Assembly: GCF_014197795.1 (NCBI RefSeq)
Contig: NZ_JACIGI010000005.1
Span: 24,700-88,699, forward strand
DNA from: Roseospira goensis
GTDB taxonomy: Bacteria > Pseudomonadota > Alphaproteobacteria > Rhodospirillales > Rhodospirillaceae
Reading direction: 5' to 3'
DNA: 64,000 nucleotides
The notes below the pieces were generated by a model. That model was given only the letters and a program-made list of their open reading frames with translations, had not been told where the DNA came from and searched no databases. Shown here piece after piece: positions 45,032 through 55,551 of this stretch. Made by a program: the position numbers and the translations under genes. How positions within the stretch are numbered: position 1 is the stretch's first letter; each line of letters starts with the position of its first letter.

Positions 45032-46939
45032 ATGACGGTCTCGTCCCTTGCGCTTCAGCAGACGGTTCGCGTGGTCGCCGTCAGCGTCCTGGCCGCCGCC
45101 CTGTTCCTGGTCGGTCAGGGGGCGTGGCAGATTCGCGAGGCGGACCGGGACTTCGCGGAGCAGCGGGCGCTCACCGCCGCCTCGCTGCGCGCCGGCCTGT
45201 CGGAGGCGTTGTGGCATTTCGACGCCAACACCGCCCGCTCCATCCTGTCGGGCACCCTGGCCTCGCGCCCGCTGATCCGGATTGATGTGCGCGACCCGGA
45301 CGGCACTCTGTTCGCCCAGGCGGAGGTCCAGGGCACGGAGACGCAGGCAAGGTCCACCGGGCCGTTGCACCGGTTTCTCGCCGGTCTTCTGGCCCTGGAG
45401 CGGGTGCAGGTGCTGCATCTGGACGAGACCGACCTGGGCTCCCCGGTGCGCTGGTCCGGCCCGCTGGGGCAGGTGCGCCTGGTCTATGACCATGGCGCCG
45501 TGGTCGCCGGAATTGCCGACCGCCTGACCAACCAGTCGTTGGGGCTGCTGTTCATCGTTCTGGTGGTGGCCGCCGCCACCAGTCTGGTGATGCACGGCTT
45601 TATCTCGCGCCACGTGGTGGCGACGGCGCAGCGCGTCGATGCCATCGACCCCGATTGCCCGGGGGCGCAGCCGCTGCCGATTCCGGCCGTCCACCGCCGC
45701 AACGAGCTGGGGCGCCTGCTGCGGCGGCTGAACGGGCTGCTGACGCGGCTCGCCGCCGCGCAGCGGGCGCTGGAGGCCAACGAGCACAAGTACCGTACCA
45801 TCGTCGAGAAGACGCCGGTGGCGATGGTGGTCAACGAGCCCACCAGCGGTGCCCTCACCGAAGTGAACGAGGCCGCCTGTGCCCTGTTCGGCTACGACCG
45901 CGCCAGCCTGCTGACCATGAGCATGAACGACATCTGGGGCGCCACGCCCCAGGTGCTCACCGAGGCCCGGCAATTGGTCCTGGAACGGCGCGCGCGCCGG
46001 TTCATCATGCCCTTCCGGGCCCGCTCCGGCGCCTTGCGGGACGCCGAGGTCTTCGCGTCCGCCTTCCCGCTCAACGGCCAGGACTACCTGTTCAGCGTCA
46101 TCATCGACGTCACCGAGCGCCGCCGCACCGAGCGCGACCGCGACCAGGCGCTTCAGATGGCCCTGAGTTCGAAGAAGGCGCAGGCGGACTTCCTGGCCTC
46201 CATGAGCCACGAGTTGCGCACGCCGCTGAACGCGATCCTGGGGTTCGCGGAGGTCATCAAGGACGAGATGCTCGGCCCGGCCGGCGTCCCCCAGTACGGC
46301 GACTATGCCACCGACATCCACAGCAGTGGCAGCCACCTGCTCAGCCTGATCAACGATATCCTCGACCTGTCTCGGGTCGAGACCGGCCATGCCCCGCTGG
46401 AGCCGGTGCACCTCGACCTGCGCGAGGAGATCGGCAAGGCCGTCAACATGATTAAGCAACGGTTGCGCGATAAGACCCTGCGCCTAACCGTGGATGTGCG
46501 CACGGATGCCGGCGACCTGATCGCCGACCAGCGCGCCGTCCGTCAGATGCTGATCAATCTGCTCTCCAACGCCGCCAAGTTCACGCCGCCCGGGGGCGCG
46601 GTGACCATCACGGGCTGGCGCGAATCCGACGGCACCGTCAAGGTCGCGGTGGCCGATACCGGCGTCGGCATCGCGCCGGCCGATCACAGGCGCATCTTCC
46701 AGGCCTTCCGCCAGGCGATCAACAACCAGACCCGCGAGATCGAGGGATCCGGACTCGGCCTGGCCCTGGTCCACTCCCTCATCGAACGCCACGGCGGGCG
46801 TATCGAGCTGGACAGCGACCTGGGCCGGGGGGCCACCTTCACACTCGTGTTTCCGCCTGTTTTACGGGCGGGGGAAGACCACCGGGACCCCGACTCGGCC
46901 GCCTTCGTCGACGGCGGCCACGCCCAGCGGGTGGCGTGA
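45032..46939 (+). CDS. Membrane sensor histidine kinase with PAS domain
   Basis: 635 residues from ATG 45032, with GGGAAGGA upstream. TM1 (about 13-31), a periplasmic sensor (about 32-168), TM2 (about 169-190), a HAMP-like linker, a PAS domain (about 250-365) and HisKA with H393 in FLASMSHELRTPLNAILGFAEVI. The HATPase has N-box QMLINLLSNAAKFT, G1 VADTGVGIAP and G2 GSGLGLALVHSLIERHGG. No receiver domain and no adjacent response regulator, so it is an orphan kinase. It ends 60 bp before a convergent small gene. Confidence 0.9.
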   Translation: MTVSSLALQQTVRVVAVSVLAAALFLVGQGAWQIREADRDFAEQRALTAASLRAGLSEALWHFDANTARSILSGTLASRPLIRIDVRDPDGTLFAQAEVQGTETQARSTGPLHRFLAGLLALERVQVLHLDETDLGSPVRWSGPLGQVRLVYDHGAVVAGIADRLTNQSLGLLFIVLVVAAATSLVMHGFISRHVVATAQRVDAIDPDCPGAQPLPIPAVHRRNELGRLLRRLNGLLTRLAAAQRALEANEHKYRTIVEKTPVAMVVNEPTSGALTEVNEAACALFGYDRASLLTMSMNDIWGATPQVLTEARQLVLERRARRFIMPFRARSGALRDAEVFASAFPLNGQDYLFSVIIDVTERRRTERDRDQALQMALSSKKAQADFLASMSHELRTPLNAILGFAEVIKDEMLGPAGVPQYGDYATDIHSSGSHLLSLINDILDLSRVETGHAPLEPVHLDLREEIGKAVNMIKQRLRDKTLRLTVDVRTDAGDLIADQRAVRQMLINLLSNAAKFTPPGGAVTITGWRESDGTVKVAVADTGVGIAPADHRRIFQAFRQAINNQTREIEGSGLGLALVHSLIERHGGRIELDSDLGRGATFTLVFPPVLRAGEDHRDPDSAAFVDGGHAQRVA

Positions 46940-46999
46940 CGGGAGTCCCGGCGGCCTCCGGGACCAGGGTCCCGAGACCGGCTGGCCCGTCCCCGGGAC

Positions 47000-47290
47000 T
47001 CAGTTGCCCGAGGAGGCGGCGTCGTCGGCCGACTCCTCGACCTGGTCCGTGACGGCCTCGACGTCCTCGCCGATCTGCTCGGCGGCGCCCTGTGCCGCCT
47101 CGTTCACGGCATCGCCGGCGTCCTCGATGGCATCGCCGGCGTCCTCGACCGCCTCACTCGCCTGCTCGGCGACCGGCTCCGAGGCCTGCTGCGCCGACTC
47201 CTGTGCCGGGTCCTGCGTCAGGCTCATGCCGGCGTAGACCGCGAGCGCGACCGCGACCAGCACGGCCAGTCCGATGAGCACGTTCTTCAT
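47000..47290 (-). CDS. Small membrane-anchored acidic helical protein
   Basis: 96 residues from ATG 47290. An N-terminal membrane helix (about 3-24, VLIGLAVLVAVALAVYAGMSL) is followed by a highly acidic amphipathic section with 7-residue EDAGDAI/EDAGDAV-type repeats, like small periplasmic stress proteins. It has no enzyme motif. It is transcribed from a perfect EcfG-type promoter 40 bp upstream, which places it in the general stress response. Confidence 0.75.
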   Translation of the reverse strand: MKNVLIGLAVLVAVALAVYAGMSLTQDPAQESAQQASEPVAEQASEAVEDAGDAIEDAGDAVNEAAQGAAEQIGEDVEAVTDQVEESADDAASSGN

Positions 47291-47329
47291 GGTGGGTCTC
47301 CTGTGTTCGCAGAGGGGGCATGGCACCGG

Positions 47330-47354
47330 AACGCCCCGATGAGACCGGCGTTCC
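47330..47354 (-). promoter_or_regulatory. EcfG-type (general stress) promoter, minus strand
   Basis: On the minus strand GGAAC (47354-47350), 16 bp, CGTT (47333-47330): an exact fit to the alphaproteobacterial EcfG/SigT consensus GGAAC-N16/17-CGTT. The start codon at 47290 lies 40 bases beyond the -10 element, a normal leader length. The box is oriented to the 47000-47290 gene. Confidence 0.75.
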
Positions 47355-47429
47355 ACGGGCTCGCACGGCCGTCCCTCGTCGGCGGCGGCCCGATGGTGGC
47401 GTTCGATCCGGTTCCGGGTCGATCCGGAC

Positions 47430-47454
47430 GGAACCCTGAGCCAGCCGTGGCGTT
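47430..47454 (+). promoter_or_regulatory. EcfG-type (general stress) promoter, plus strand
   Basis: GGAAC (47430-47434), 16 bp, CGTT (47451-47454) on the plus strand, directed to the 47613 gene with a leader of about 150 bases. Together with the minus-strand box 75 bp away it gives a divergent pair. The rest of the 47291-47612 gap contains no gene. Confidence 0.7.
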
Positions 47455-47612
47455 ATTGTCGCAAGCGGCGAGAACCCGCGAAGCCCCGCAACGGACAGTC
47501 GGGGCGGGGCAGGGCAAAGTGGTCTCGCCACCCATCAGCAAACCATACCCACACGCGAACTTCATCCCGTAACCGTCATCCCATGACATCTCACCCTGAT
47601 TCGGAGGACTCC

Positions 47613-47825
47613 ATGACCGAGACCCCCCAGACCCCCCAGACCACTCCCGAGACGTCGGATGAGGCCGCGACCCCGCAGGCCGGGACCGGCTCGCTCAAGG
47701 ACCAGTACGACGAGAAGACGCGCCAGGCCCAGGACGCGGCCGATGCGGCAACACAGAAGGTGAACAGCGGCGTGCAGTCGCTGTGGGGCTCGATCCAGAA
47801 GGTCTTCGACGCCTCGCGGCGTTAG
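47613..47825 (+). CDS. Small soluble stress-type protein
   Basis: 70 residues from ATG 47613, with CGGAGGA just upstream; an in-frame ATG at 47583 has no site. Thr/Pro/Glu-rich N-terminus (TETPQTPQTTPETSDEAATP), then an amphipathic helix (DQYDEKTRQAQDAADAATQKV) and an aromatic/basic end. No known domain. Downstream of an EcfG-type promoter and followed by an HdeD-like gene on the same strand, so a general-stress role is likely. Confidence 0.65.
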   Translation: MTETPQTPQTTPETSDEAATPQAGTGSLKDQYDEKTRQAQDAADAATQKVNSGVQSLWGSIQKVFDASRR

Positions 47826-47963
47826 CGCGGCGCGCCTCGGTCCGCGGTCTCCCGACGGCGCGGGCCGGGGCGCCCTTGGCTCTGGCGCGGCGGCCGGCGT
47901 GACCCGACGGACAGGCCAGCGCCTCTCAATCCCAGACCCTCTGGATTCAGGAGGATTGCAACC

Positions 47964-48551
47964 ATGGCTCTATCCATGACTGCCACCGACTCCGAGTCGC
48001 GCAATGCCGGCGCGGATGAACCCCAGCCCTGGGGCGTCGACCCCGGCGACCTGTCCCGCGTCGGGGTGATGTTCCTGATCGCGGGGGCCGTGGCGCTGAT
48101 CGTGCCCGGCTTCGTCACCCTCGCCCTGGAGTGGCTGCTGGGCGCGGCCCTGGTCGCCGCCGGCGGCTTCGCCACCCTGCACGCGCTCCCGCTCCGGCGC
48201 GGCCGCGGTGCGGGCTGGTACCTCGTCCTGGGGCTGGTGTCCCTGGTGGCCGGCGTCCTGTTCATCGTCTCGCCGCTCACCGGCGCGATGACCCTGACCT
48301 TCCTGGTGGGGGCGCTGTTCGCCGCCTCCGGGCTGGTGAAAATTGTCTTCGGCCTGGCCATGCGGCGCCTGAACGGATGGGACTGGACCCTGGGCAGCGG
48401 CGCGCTGGCGCTGGTGGTCGGGCTGCTGATCCTGTTCCTGGTGCCGGTGGTGTCGCCGTGGCTGCTGGGCGTGCTGGTCGCCGTGGAACTGCTGCTCAAC
48501 GGGGCCTGGATGCTGCGCCTGGGACGCGGCGACGCGCGCGCCGAATCCTGA
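47964..48551 (+). CDS. HdeD/DUF308 family membrane protein
   Basis: 195 residues from ATG 47964 behind CAGGAGGATTG. A 30-residue hydrophilic N-terminus is followed by six predicted helices in the paired pattern of HdeD (acid-stress membrane protein), e.g. VGVMFLIAGAVALIVPGFVTL, YLVLGLVSLVAGVLFIVSPL and LALVVGLLILFLVPVV. It acts in the inner membrane. Position next to stress genes agrees, but a promoter was not found directly upstream. Confidence 0.85.
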   Translation: MALSMTATDSESRNAGADEPQPWGVDPGDLSRVGVMFLIAGAVALIVPGFVTLALEWLLGAALVAAGGFATLHALPLRRGRGAGWYLVLGLVSLVAGVLFIVSPLTGAMTLTFLVGALFAASGLVKIVFGLAMRRLNGWDWTLGSGALALVVGLLILFLVPVVSPWLLGVLVAVELLLNGAWMLRLGRGDARAES

Positions 48552-48706
48552 GACCCCCGTCCCGCGACCTCCCGCTACCTCCCGCTCCACCGCCCGCGCC
48601 CGCCGATCGGCGGGGCGGGCGGTTTGCGCGTGCGCCTGAGAGACGGCTCCGGGACCGGTTCGGGGGACACCGTGATCCGGCCCCGGAGCGCCGTCCCGCG
48701 GTCGCG

Positions 48707-49093
48707 TCAGAGCGTTTCGACGACGCTCTTGAGGCGGTCTCGCACCTCCTCCGCGATGGGACGCAGGGCGTCGTTGTCCACCGCCTGCATCGAGGCCACC
48801 GGGTCGATGGCGGCGACCTCGGCGCCATCGTCGCGGGCCTGCACGATCACGTTGCAGGGCAGCATGGCGCCGATCCGGTCCTCGGCCTGGAGGGCGCGGT
48901 GGGCCAGCGGCGGGTTGCAGGCACCCAGGATGCGGTAGTCGCGGAACTCGGCATCCAGCTTCTGCTTCAGCGTCGCCCGCACGTCGATCTCGGTGAGGAT
49001 GCCGAACCCCTGCTCCTGCAAGGCCGCGGTGACCGCCGTGACGGCCTCGTCGACCGTGCGGCCGGGCAAGGTCTTGTGGAAGGTGTAGGTCAT
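48707..49093 (-). CDS. DUF302 family protein
   Basis: 128 residues. The DUF302 core (about 20-110) includes AVTAVTAALQEQGFGILTEIDVRATLKQKL, YRILGACNPPLAHRALQAEDRIGAMLPCNVIVQ and the MQAVDNDALRPIAEEV end. The family is small, soluble and of unknown function, often near oxidative or sulfur-related genes. It lies downstream of a minus-strand terminator, so it needs its own promoter. Two Cys (C59, C81) are in conserved spots. Confidence 0.85.
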   Translation of the reverse strand: MTYTFHKTLPGRTVDEAVTAVTAALQEQGFGILTEIDVRATLKQKLDAEFRDYRILGACNPPLAHRALQAEDRIGAMLPCNVIVQARDDGAEVAAIDPVASMQAVDNDALRPIAEEVRDRLKSVVETL

Positions 49094-49253
49094 GGGTCCT
49101 CCGTCTCCGGTGAGGGTCGGGTTCGCGTCCGGGTCGCGGATCTGTTCGCCCGCGCCTGGGCGGGCGGAGCGCAGTCCCGACGGGTTCACCCCGATGTGGA
49201 TTGCTGTCGCGCCACCTTCAACCCTGGCTATCGCGGCACAGGGTCCGGACACG

Positions 49254-49282
49254 AAAACCCCCGGCGCGGGGGGCGCCGGGGG
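49254..49282 (-). terminator. Rho-independent terminator after the first DUF2892 gene
   Basis: The stem arms CCCCCGGCGC (49258-49267) and GCGCCGGGGG (49273-49282) enclose a five-base loop. On the minus strand the stem is followed by TTTT (49257-49254). It lies 66 bp after the stop of the DUF2892 gene at 49348 and separates it from DUF302. Confidence 0.7.
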
Positions 49283-49347
49283 CGTCGAGCGGAGGTTCGG
49301 ACCCGGCCGGTGGGCGGGCCGGGCCGGTCAGGTCAGGTCAGCTCAGC

Positions 49348-49539
49348 TCAGGCCGACTTGCAGGTCTTGATGCCGAACGGCAGGTAGGCCGGGCACCAGC
49401 CGACCAGGCCGGTGACCAGCGGCACCACGCCGATCCAGCCCCACGGGTTCATCACCGGCCAGATGAAGACACTGGCGATCAAGGCCAGGCCGATCACGAT
49501 CCGGACAATGCGGTCGATGCCGCCGACGTTCTTGGTCAT
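49348..49539 (-). CDS. DUF2892 (YgaP-like) small membrane protein
   Basis: 63 residues with two predicted helices (about 9-27 and 31-47), MTKNVGGIDRIVRIVIGLALI and LVTGLVGWCPAYLPFGIKTCKSA. The CPxY and C-terminal Cys are characteristic of DUF2892, the membrane half of YgaP-type rhodanese proteins. It is a paralogue of the gene at 49797. Likely inner-membrane; function open, with sulfur or persulfide handling a family-level suggestion. Confidence 0.85.
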   Translation of the reverse strand: MTKNVGGIDRIVRIVIGLALIASVFIWPVMNPWGWIGVVPLVTGLVGWCPAYLPFGIKTCKSA

Positions 49540-49637
49540 TGGGTCAGTCTCCGTTGGCAGGGGAGGGGACAGCGGGACCGGTCCCGCCGCTGACCCTCAC
49601 CGCTACACCGCAGGCCGCCCGGGGTCCGTAACTTAGT

Positions 49638-49691
49638 CACACAGAACCTGGGTCACACAGAACCTGGGTCACACAGAACCTGGGTCACACA
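49638..49691. repeat. 16-bp tandem repeat
   Basis: Three exact copies of CACACAGAACCTGGGT (49638-49685) plus the first 6 bases of a fourth, in the 257-bp gap between the two DUF2892 genes. It contains no inverted repeat of note. The function is unknown; it may be a slippage product or a protein-binding array upstream of the 49348 gene. Confidence 0.85.
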
Positions 49692-49796
49692 AACTGGCGG
49701 ACCCCCGGGACTTCGGACCTGGAACCCCACCCGTCCTCGCGCCGCGCCGGCCCGCGCCGGGCGCCCGAGGACGGGCGGACGCTCACGGACCGGGTG

Positions 49797-50000
49797 TCAG
49801 CCGAGCTTGCAGGTGTTCACCCCCATCATCTTGTAGGCCGGGCATTTGCCGGTCAGGCCGGTGATCAGCGGCACCAGGCCGATGATGCCGATGATCCACA
49901 TGGTGGGGCCGCCGAACACGCCGACGGCGATAAAGAAGACCCCGACGACGATGCGTGCCATCTGATCGTAGAAACCGACGTTGTTCTCGGTCGGGAACAT
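49797..50000 (-). CDS. DUF2892 (YgaP-like) small membrane protein
   Basis: 67 residues starting MFPTENNVGFYDQMARIVVGVFF with two predicted helices and the CPAYKMMGVNTCKLG end; the CPAY and last Cys match the DUF2892 pattern. It lies 130 bp downstream of the Crp/Fnr gene, same strand, and is similar to its neighbour at 49348, probably by duplication. Confidence 0.85.
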   Translation of the reverse strand: MFPTENNVGFYDQMARIVVGVFFIAVGVFGGPTMWIIGIIGLVPLITGLTGKCPAYKMMGVNTCKLG

Positions 50001-50130
50001 CTTGCCCTCCTCGCTCCTGGGGCGGGGCGCATCCCGTGGGCCGGGCCGTCCCTCCCCGCGCAGTTCGTTCTCCGTCTCACCGGAGACCGACCGGTCGCAC
50101 CGGCACGCCGACGGCCACCGCGCCGTCGGG

Positions 50131-50817
50131 TCAATCGCGACCGCGGATCCGCTCCAGGGCCCCGGCGTCGGTCACCCGGACCTGACCGCGCGCGGCACCG
50201 ACCCAGCCCCGGCGTTCGAAATCCTTGAGCTGGCGGCTGATGACCTCGCGCGCCGTGCCCAGCTCGATCGCCAGATCCTGGTGAGTCGCCCTTACGATCC
50301 CGCCGTTGTCGGCACGGGTCAAGAGCAGGTGCGCCAGGCGGGCGTCGATGCGGCCGAAGGCCACGTCGTCGATCAGCAGCAGCAGGTCGCTGAGGCGGGT
50401 CGCGTAGGCCGAGAAGACGAAGCGGCGGAACGCCGCCGACTGCCCCAGCAGGGCGTGGAAGGCGTCGGCGGGCAGGACGGCGGCCAGCACCGGGGTTTCG
50501 GCCACGCCTTCGGCGCCGTAGGGCAGCGCGGCCAGCAGGGCGTTGGTGGTCAGAACGCAGGTCTGGCCGGCCTCGACCCGGTACAGCACGATCTGGCGGC
50601 CGCTTTCGGAGACCTTCTGCACCCGCACGCGCCCGTCCAGCACCAGGGCGTAGCTCTCGCAGGTGTCGCCGTCGCGGAACATCACAGCGCCGTCCGGCAC
50701 GCGCACGGGGCGTACGGCGTCGGCCAGCAGGCGACGCGCCTCGGGCTCCAGCGTCGCCAGCGGCGAGAAGCCGGACACCAGGCGGTCGATCAGGGCATGC
50801 GGGGGTGGTGGCGTCAT
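50131..50817 (-). CDS. Crp/Fnr family transcriptional regulator
   Basis: 228 residues. The cyclic-nucleotide-binding-type domain (about 15-125, FRDGDTCESYALVLDGRVRVQKVSESGRQIVLYRVEAGQTCVLTT), the long dimer helix (about 130-160) and a winged HTH (about 170-215, THQDLAIELGTAREVISRQLKDFERRGWV). It lacks the N-terminal four-Cys cluster of Fnr, so oxygen sensing by an Fe-S cluster is unlikely; C52 and C91-region Cys could be redox-active. Adjacent DUF2892 genes suggest local regulation. Confidence 0.85.
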   Translation of the reverse strand: MTPPPPHALIDRLVSGFSPLATLEPEARRLLADAVRPVRVPDGAVMFRDGDTCESYALVLDGRVRVQKVSESGRQIVLYRVEAGQTCVLTTNALLAALPYGAEGVAETPVLAAVLPADAFHALLGQSAAFRRFVFSAYATRLSDLLLLIDDVAFGRIDARLAHLLLTRADNGGIVRATHQDLAIELGTAREVISRQLKDFERRGWVGAARGQVRVTDAGALERIRGRD

Positions 50818-50975
50818 GGTGGCGCCACTGTGCCCGCCGCCGGGGCCGGTGCCAAGCGGGTGCAGGCGCGATCGTGCGGTGCATCATCTGGTGTGCGGCG
50901 CGGCACGCGCCTATGATACTCTTGTCTCCGTTCCGTCATGATCCCGTCTCGTCGCCTGTCTCGCCCCTCGTCCCG

Positions 50976-51503
50976 ATGTGGACTCCGGATCCCGCTGCCG
51001 CCATGCCGCTCGCGCCCCGCCCCCTGACGCCGACCGATCTCCCGGCCGCCCTGGCCCTCAACAACGCCGCCGCGCCCCATGTCAACGTCCTCGACGCCGA
51101 CGGCCTGGCCCGCCTGTGGGCGTGGGCGGCGGTGGCCCTCGGCGCCCGGGGCGACGACGGCGGCCTGCTCGGCTTCCTGCTGGCGCTACCGCCGGACCTG
51201 CCCTACGACAGCGCCAACTACCGATGGGTGGTGGGGCGGCGGCCGCAGTTCCTCTACGTCGACCGGGTGGTGGTCACACCGGGGGCGCGCGGGCGCGGGG
51301 TGGGGCGCGCCCTGTATCGGGCGGCGCTCGATGCGGCCCGGTGCGAGGGGTATGCCAGCGTGGTCTGCGAGGTCAACGAGCGGCCGCCGAATCCGGGCTC
51401 GCTCGCCTTCCATGCCGCCCTCGGCTTCGGGGTGATCGGGCGCTGCGACCACGGCCCGCACGACAAGGCGGTGGTGTTCCTGGAGCGTGCCGGCGCCGCC
51501 TGA
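50976..51503 (+). CDS. GNAT family acetyltransferase
   Basis: 175 residues from ATG 50976 (ATG 51003 also possible). The acetyl-CoA site is VDRVVVTPGARGRGVGRALYRAAL (R/QxxGxG), followed by VVCEVNERPPNPGSLAFHAALGFGVIGR. The N-terminal PLTPTDLPAALALNNAAAPHVNVLD is a typical substrate-side region. It is cytosolic; substrate unknown. Divergent from the Crp/Fnr gene. Confidence 0.85.
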   Translation: MWTPDPAAAMPLAPRPLTPTDLPAALALNNAAAPHVNVLDADGLARLWAWAAVALGARGDDGGLLGFLLALPPDLPYDSANYRWVVGRRPQFLYVDRVVVTPGARGRGVGRALYRAALDAARCEGYASVVCEVNERPPNPGSLAFHAALGFGVIGRCDHGPHDKAVVFLERAGAA

Positions 51504-51517
51504 GGCGGCGCGGGCCG

Positions 51518-52141
51518 CTACCCGGTTCGGGTGGCGGTGGTCAGCAGGCCGCCGATGCCGATGAACGTGGATCCCGTGACGCGGTTGAACCAGCGGCCGC
51601 CGCGCGCCAGCCACGGCGCGAGCCGGTGGGCGGTCCCGGCCAGCAGCACCTCGTAGGCGAACTCGACGGCGGCGAACGTCCCGCCCAGGACGGCGAACTG
51701 GAGCCAAAAGCCGGCCCCGGGGGTCATGAACTGGGGCAGGAAGGCGGCGAAGAAGATCAGCACCTTGGGGTTCGAGACCGCGACCGTGAAGCCTTGGGCG
51801 AACAGGCGCAGCGGGCGGGCGTCGGCGTGGTCCGCGGCGTCGAGGGTGACGCGGGGCGGTGGCGCCCGCCACAGCCGCAGGCCGAGCCAGACGAGGTAAC
51901 CGGCGCCGATCCACTTGGCGATCGTGAAGGCCTGCTCCGAGGCGGCCATCAGGGCGCCCAGGCCGGCCAGGGAGGCCGCGATCAGCAGCAGGAAGCCGCA
52001 GATCGCTCCGAACGCCGTGACGGCGGTGCGGCGGACGCCGAATCGGGCACCGTGGGTGAGCGACAGCAGGCCGTTGGGGCCCGGGGTCAGGCTCAGCCCG
52101 ATGGCCGCGACCAGATAGAGCAACCACAGGTCCAGGCTCAT
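51518..52141 (-). CDS. LysE/RhtB family amino acid exporter
   Basis: 207 residues, six predicted helices. The N-terminal signature LSLTPGPNGLLSLTHGARFGVRRT and SNPKVLIFFAAFLPQFM are typical of the family. It exports amino acids or derivatives such as homoserine lactone across the inner membrane. It is divergent from ahcY, sharing the intergenic region with the palindromic operator candidate. Confidence 0.9.
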   Translation of the reverse strand: MSLDLWLLYLVAAIGLSLTPGPNGLLSLTHGARFGVRRTAVTAFGAICGFLLLIAASLAGLGALMAASEQAFTIAKWIGAGYLVWLGLRLWRAPPPRVTLDAADHADARPLRLFAQGFTVAVSNPKVLIFFAAFLPQFMTPGAGFWLQFAVLGGTFAAVEFAYEVLLAGTAHRLAPWLARGGRWFNRVTGSTFIGIGGLLTTATRTG

Positions 52142-52237
52142 GACGGGTCTCCGAGAGAGGGCGCGCGCAGGAGGATACGCCGCCCCGGCGCCGCTGCAAA
52201 GGCCGGTGCCGCGGCATGCGAATCGAGCTTGATAAAC

Positions 52238-52257
52238 ATATAAAGATATCTTTATAT
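52238..52257. promoter_or_regulatory. Perfect 20-bp palindromic operator candidate before ahcY
   Basis: ATATAAAGATATCTTTATAT is a perfect palindrome in an otherwise GC-rich gap, 140 bp upstream of ahcY. It has the form of ArsR-type operators such as the SahR sites reported upstream of S-adenosylhomocysteine and methionine cycle genes. The regulator gene is not in the window. The assignment is inference. Confidence 0.6.
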
Positions 52258-52397
52258 TCCGCACGTCATTGCGTCGCGGCGCCCCGGCCGGGGCCGTGCC
52301 GTCGCCTGGGCGACCGGCGGCCACCGGCGGCGACCAAATGGCGCGCCGGCGTCGCGCGCCCCCACGCCCGATCCCTTCTCGACCGGAGACAGCGTTC

Positions 52398-53690
<1,293 letters not shown>

Positions 53691-53716
53691 GTCGCCCGTT
53701 ACTCGGCCGCGCGCAC

Positions 53717-54179
53717 GGTCCCACGCGGGCGCGTGGGACCAAGACAGGATGGGCTCTCGCGCCCCCGCTCCTGCGGGGGCGTACGTTCGTCACGCGGTCC
53801 CACGCGGGCGCGTGGGACCAAGACAGGATGGGCTCTCGCGCCCCCGCTCCGGCGGGGGCGTACGCGCGCTCCATGGGTCCCACGCGGGAGCGTGAGACCA
53901 AGACAGGATAGGCTCTCGCGCCCCCGCTCCGGCGCGGGCGTACGTGCGTCACGCGGTCCCACGCGGGAGTGTGGGACCAAGACAGGATGGGTTCTCGCGC
54001 CCCCGCTCCGGCGGGGGCGTACGCGCGTCACGCGCTCCCACGCGGGAGCGTGGGACTAAGACAGGATGGGCTCTCGCGCCCCCGCTCCGGCGGGGGCGTA
54101 CGTGCGTCCCGCGGTCCCACGCGGGCGCGTGGGACCAAGACAGGATGGGCTCTCGCGCCCCCGCTCCGGCGGGGGCGTG
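53717..54179. repeat. Palindromic repeat cluster C, six ~79-bp units
   Basis: Six units between the convergent ahcY and recA genes. Each has a CCCACGC-GGG(A/C)-GCGTGGG hairpin and a CGCCCCCGC-TCC(T/G)-GCGGGGGCG hairpin, with spacer AAGACAGGATGGGCTCTCG specific to this cluster. Some hairpins carry single changes (e.g. CGTGAGA, AGTGTGG). It could also act as a bidirectional terminator. Frames read through it are not genes. Confidence 0.9.
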
Positions 54180-54190
54180 CGTTCGCCCCC

Positions 54191-55288
<1,098 letters not shown>

Positions 55289-55437
55289 GAGGGTGCCCCC
55301 TTATTCCACATGGGTCCGGCGCGGTGCAAGGCGGGATGGTCCGCGCTGGGCGGGACCGTCGCCGCGGTGGACCGGGCCGCGCGGACCTCGGTCTCGGTCC
55401 CGACCGTACACGTTTTGTTCCGACGTGCAAGCGAAAA

Positions 55438-55452
55438 GAACGATCAAAGAAC
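55438..55452 (-). promoter_or_regulatory. LexA (SOS) box upstream of recA
   Basis: GAACGATCAAAGAAC on the plus strand reads GTTC-N7-GTTC on the minus strand, the direct-repeat LexA operator of alphaproteobacteria. It is 150 bp upstream of the recA start and 100 bp before cobW, which is divergent. Confidence 0.8.
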
Positions 55453-55551
55453 ACGGACGTCTCCCGGCGGCCCGGTGCCTTGCCAGCCGGCGGGCGGCAT
55501 GCCTACATGCGAGGCAACCCGCCCCCCTCACCCGTGCCCGGAGGACTCCGC

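Noticed and set aside
46940-46999. Possible bidirectional terminator between the kinase and the 47000 gene
   Set aside because: Several weak GGGACC/GGTCCC pairings exist, but none is long enough or followed by a T-tract to be called.
52258-52397. SAH riboswitch upstream of ahcY
   Set aside because: The leader is GC-rich, but the conserved SAH riboswitch core (GAGGNGC-type) was not found. A palindromic operator is the better explanation.
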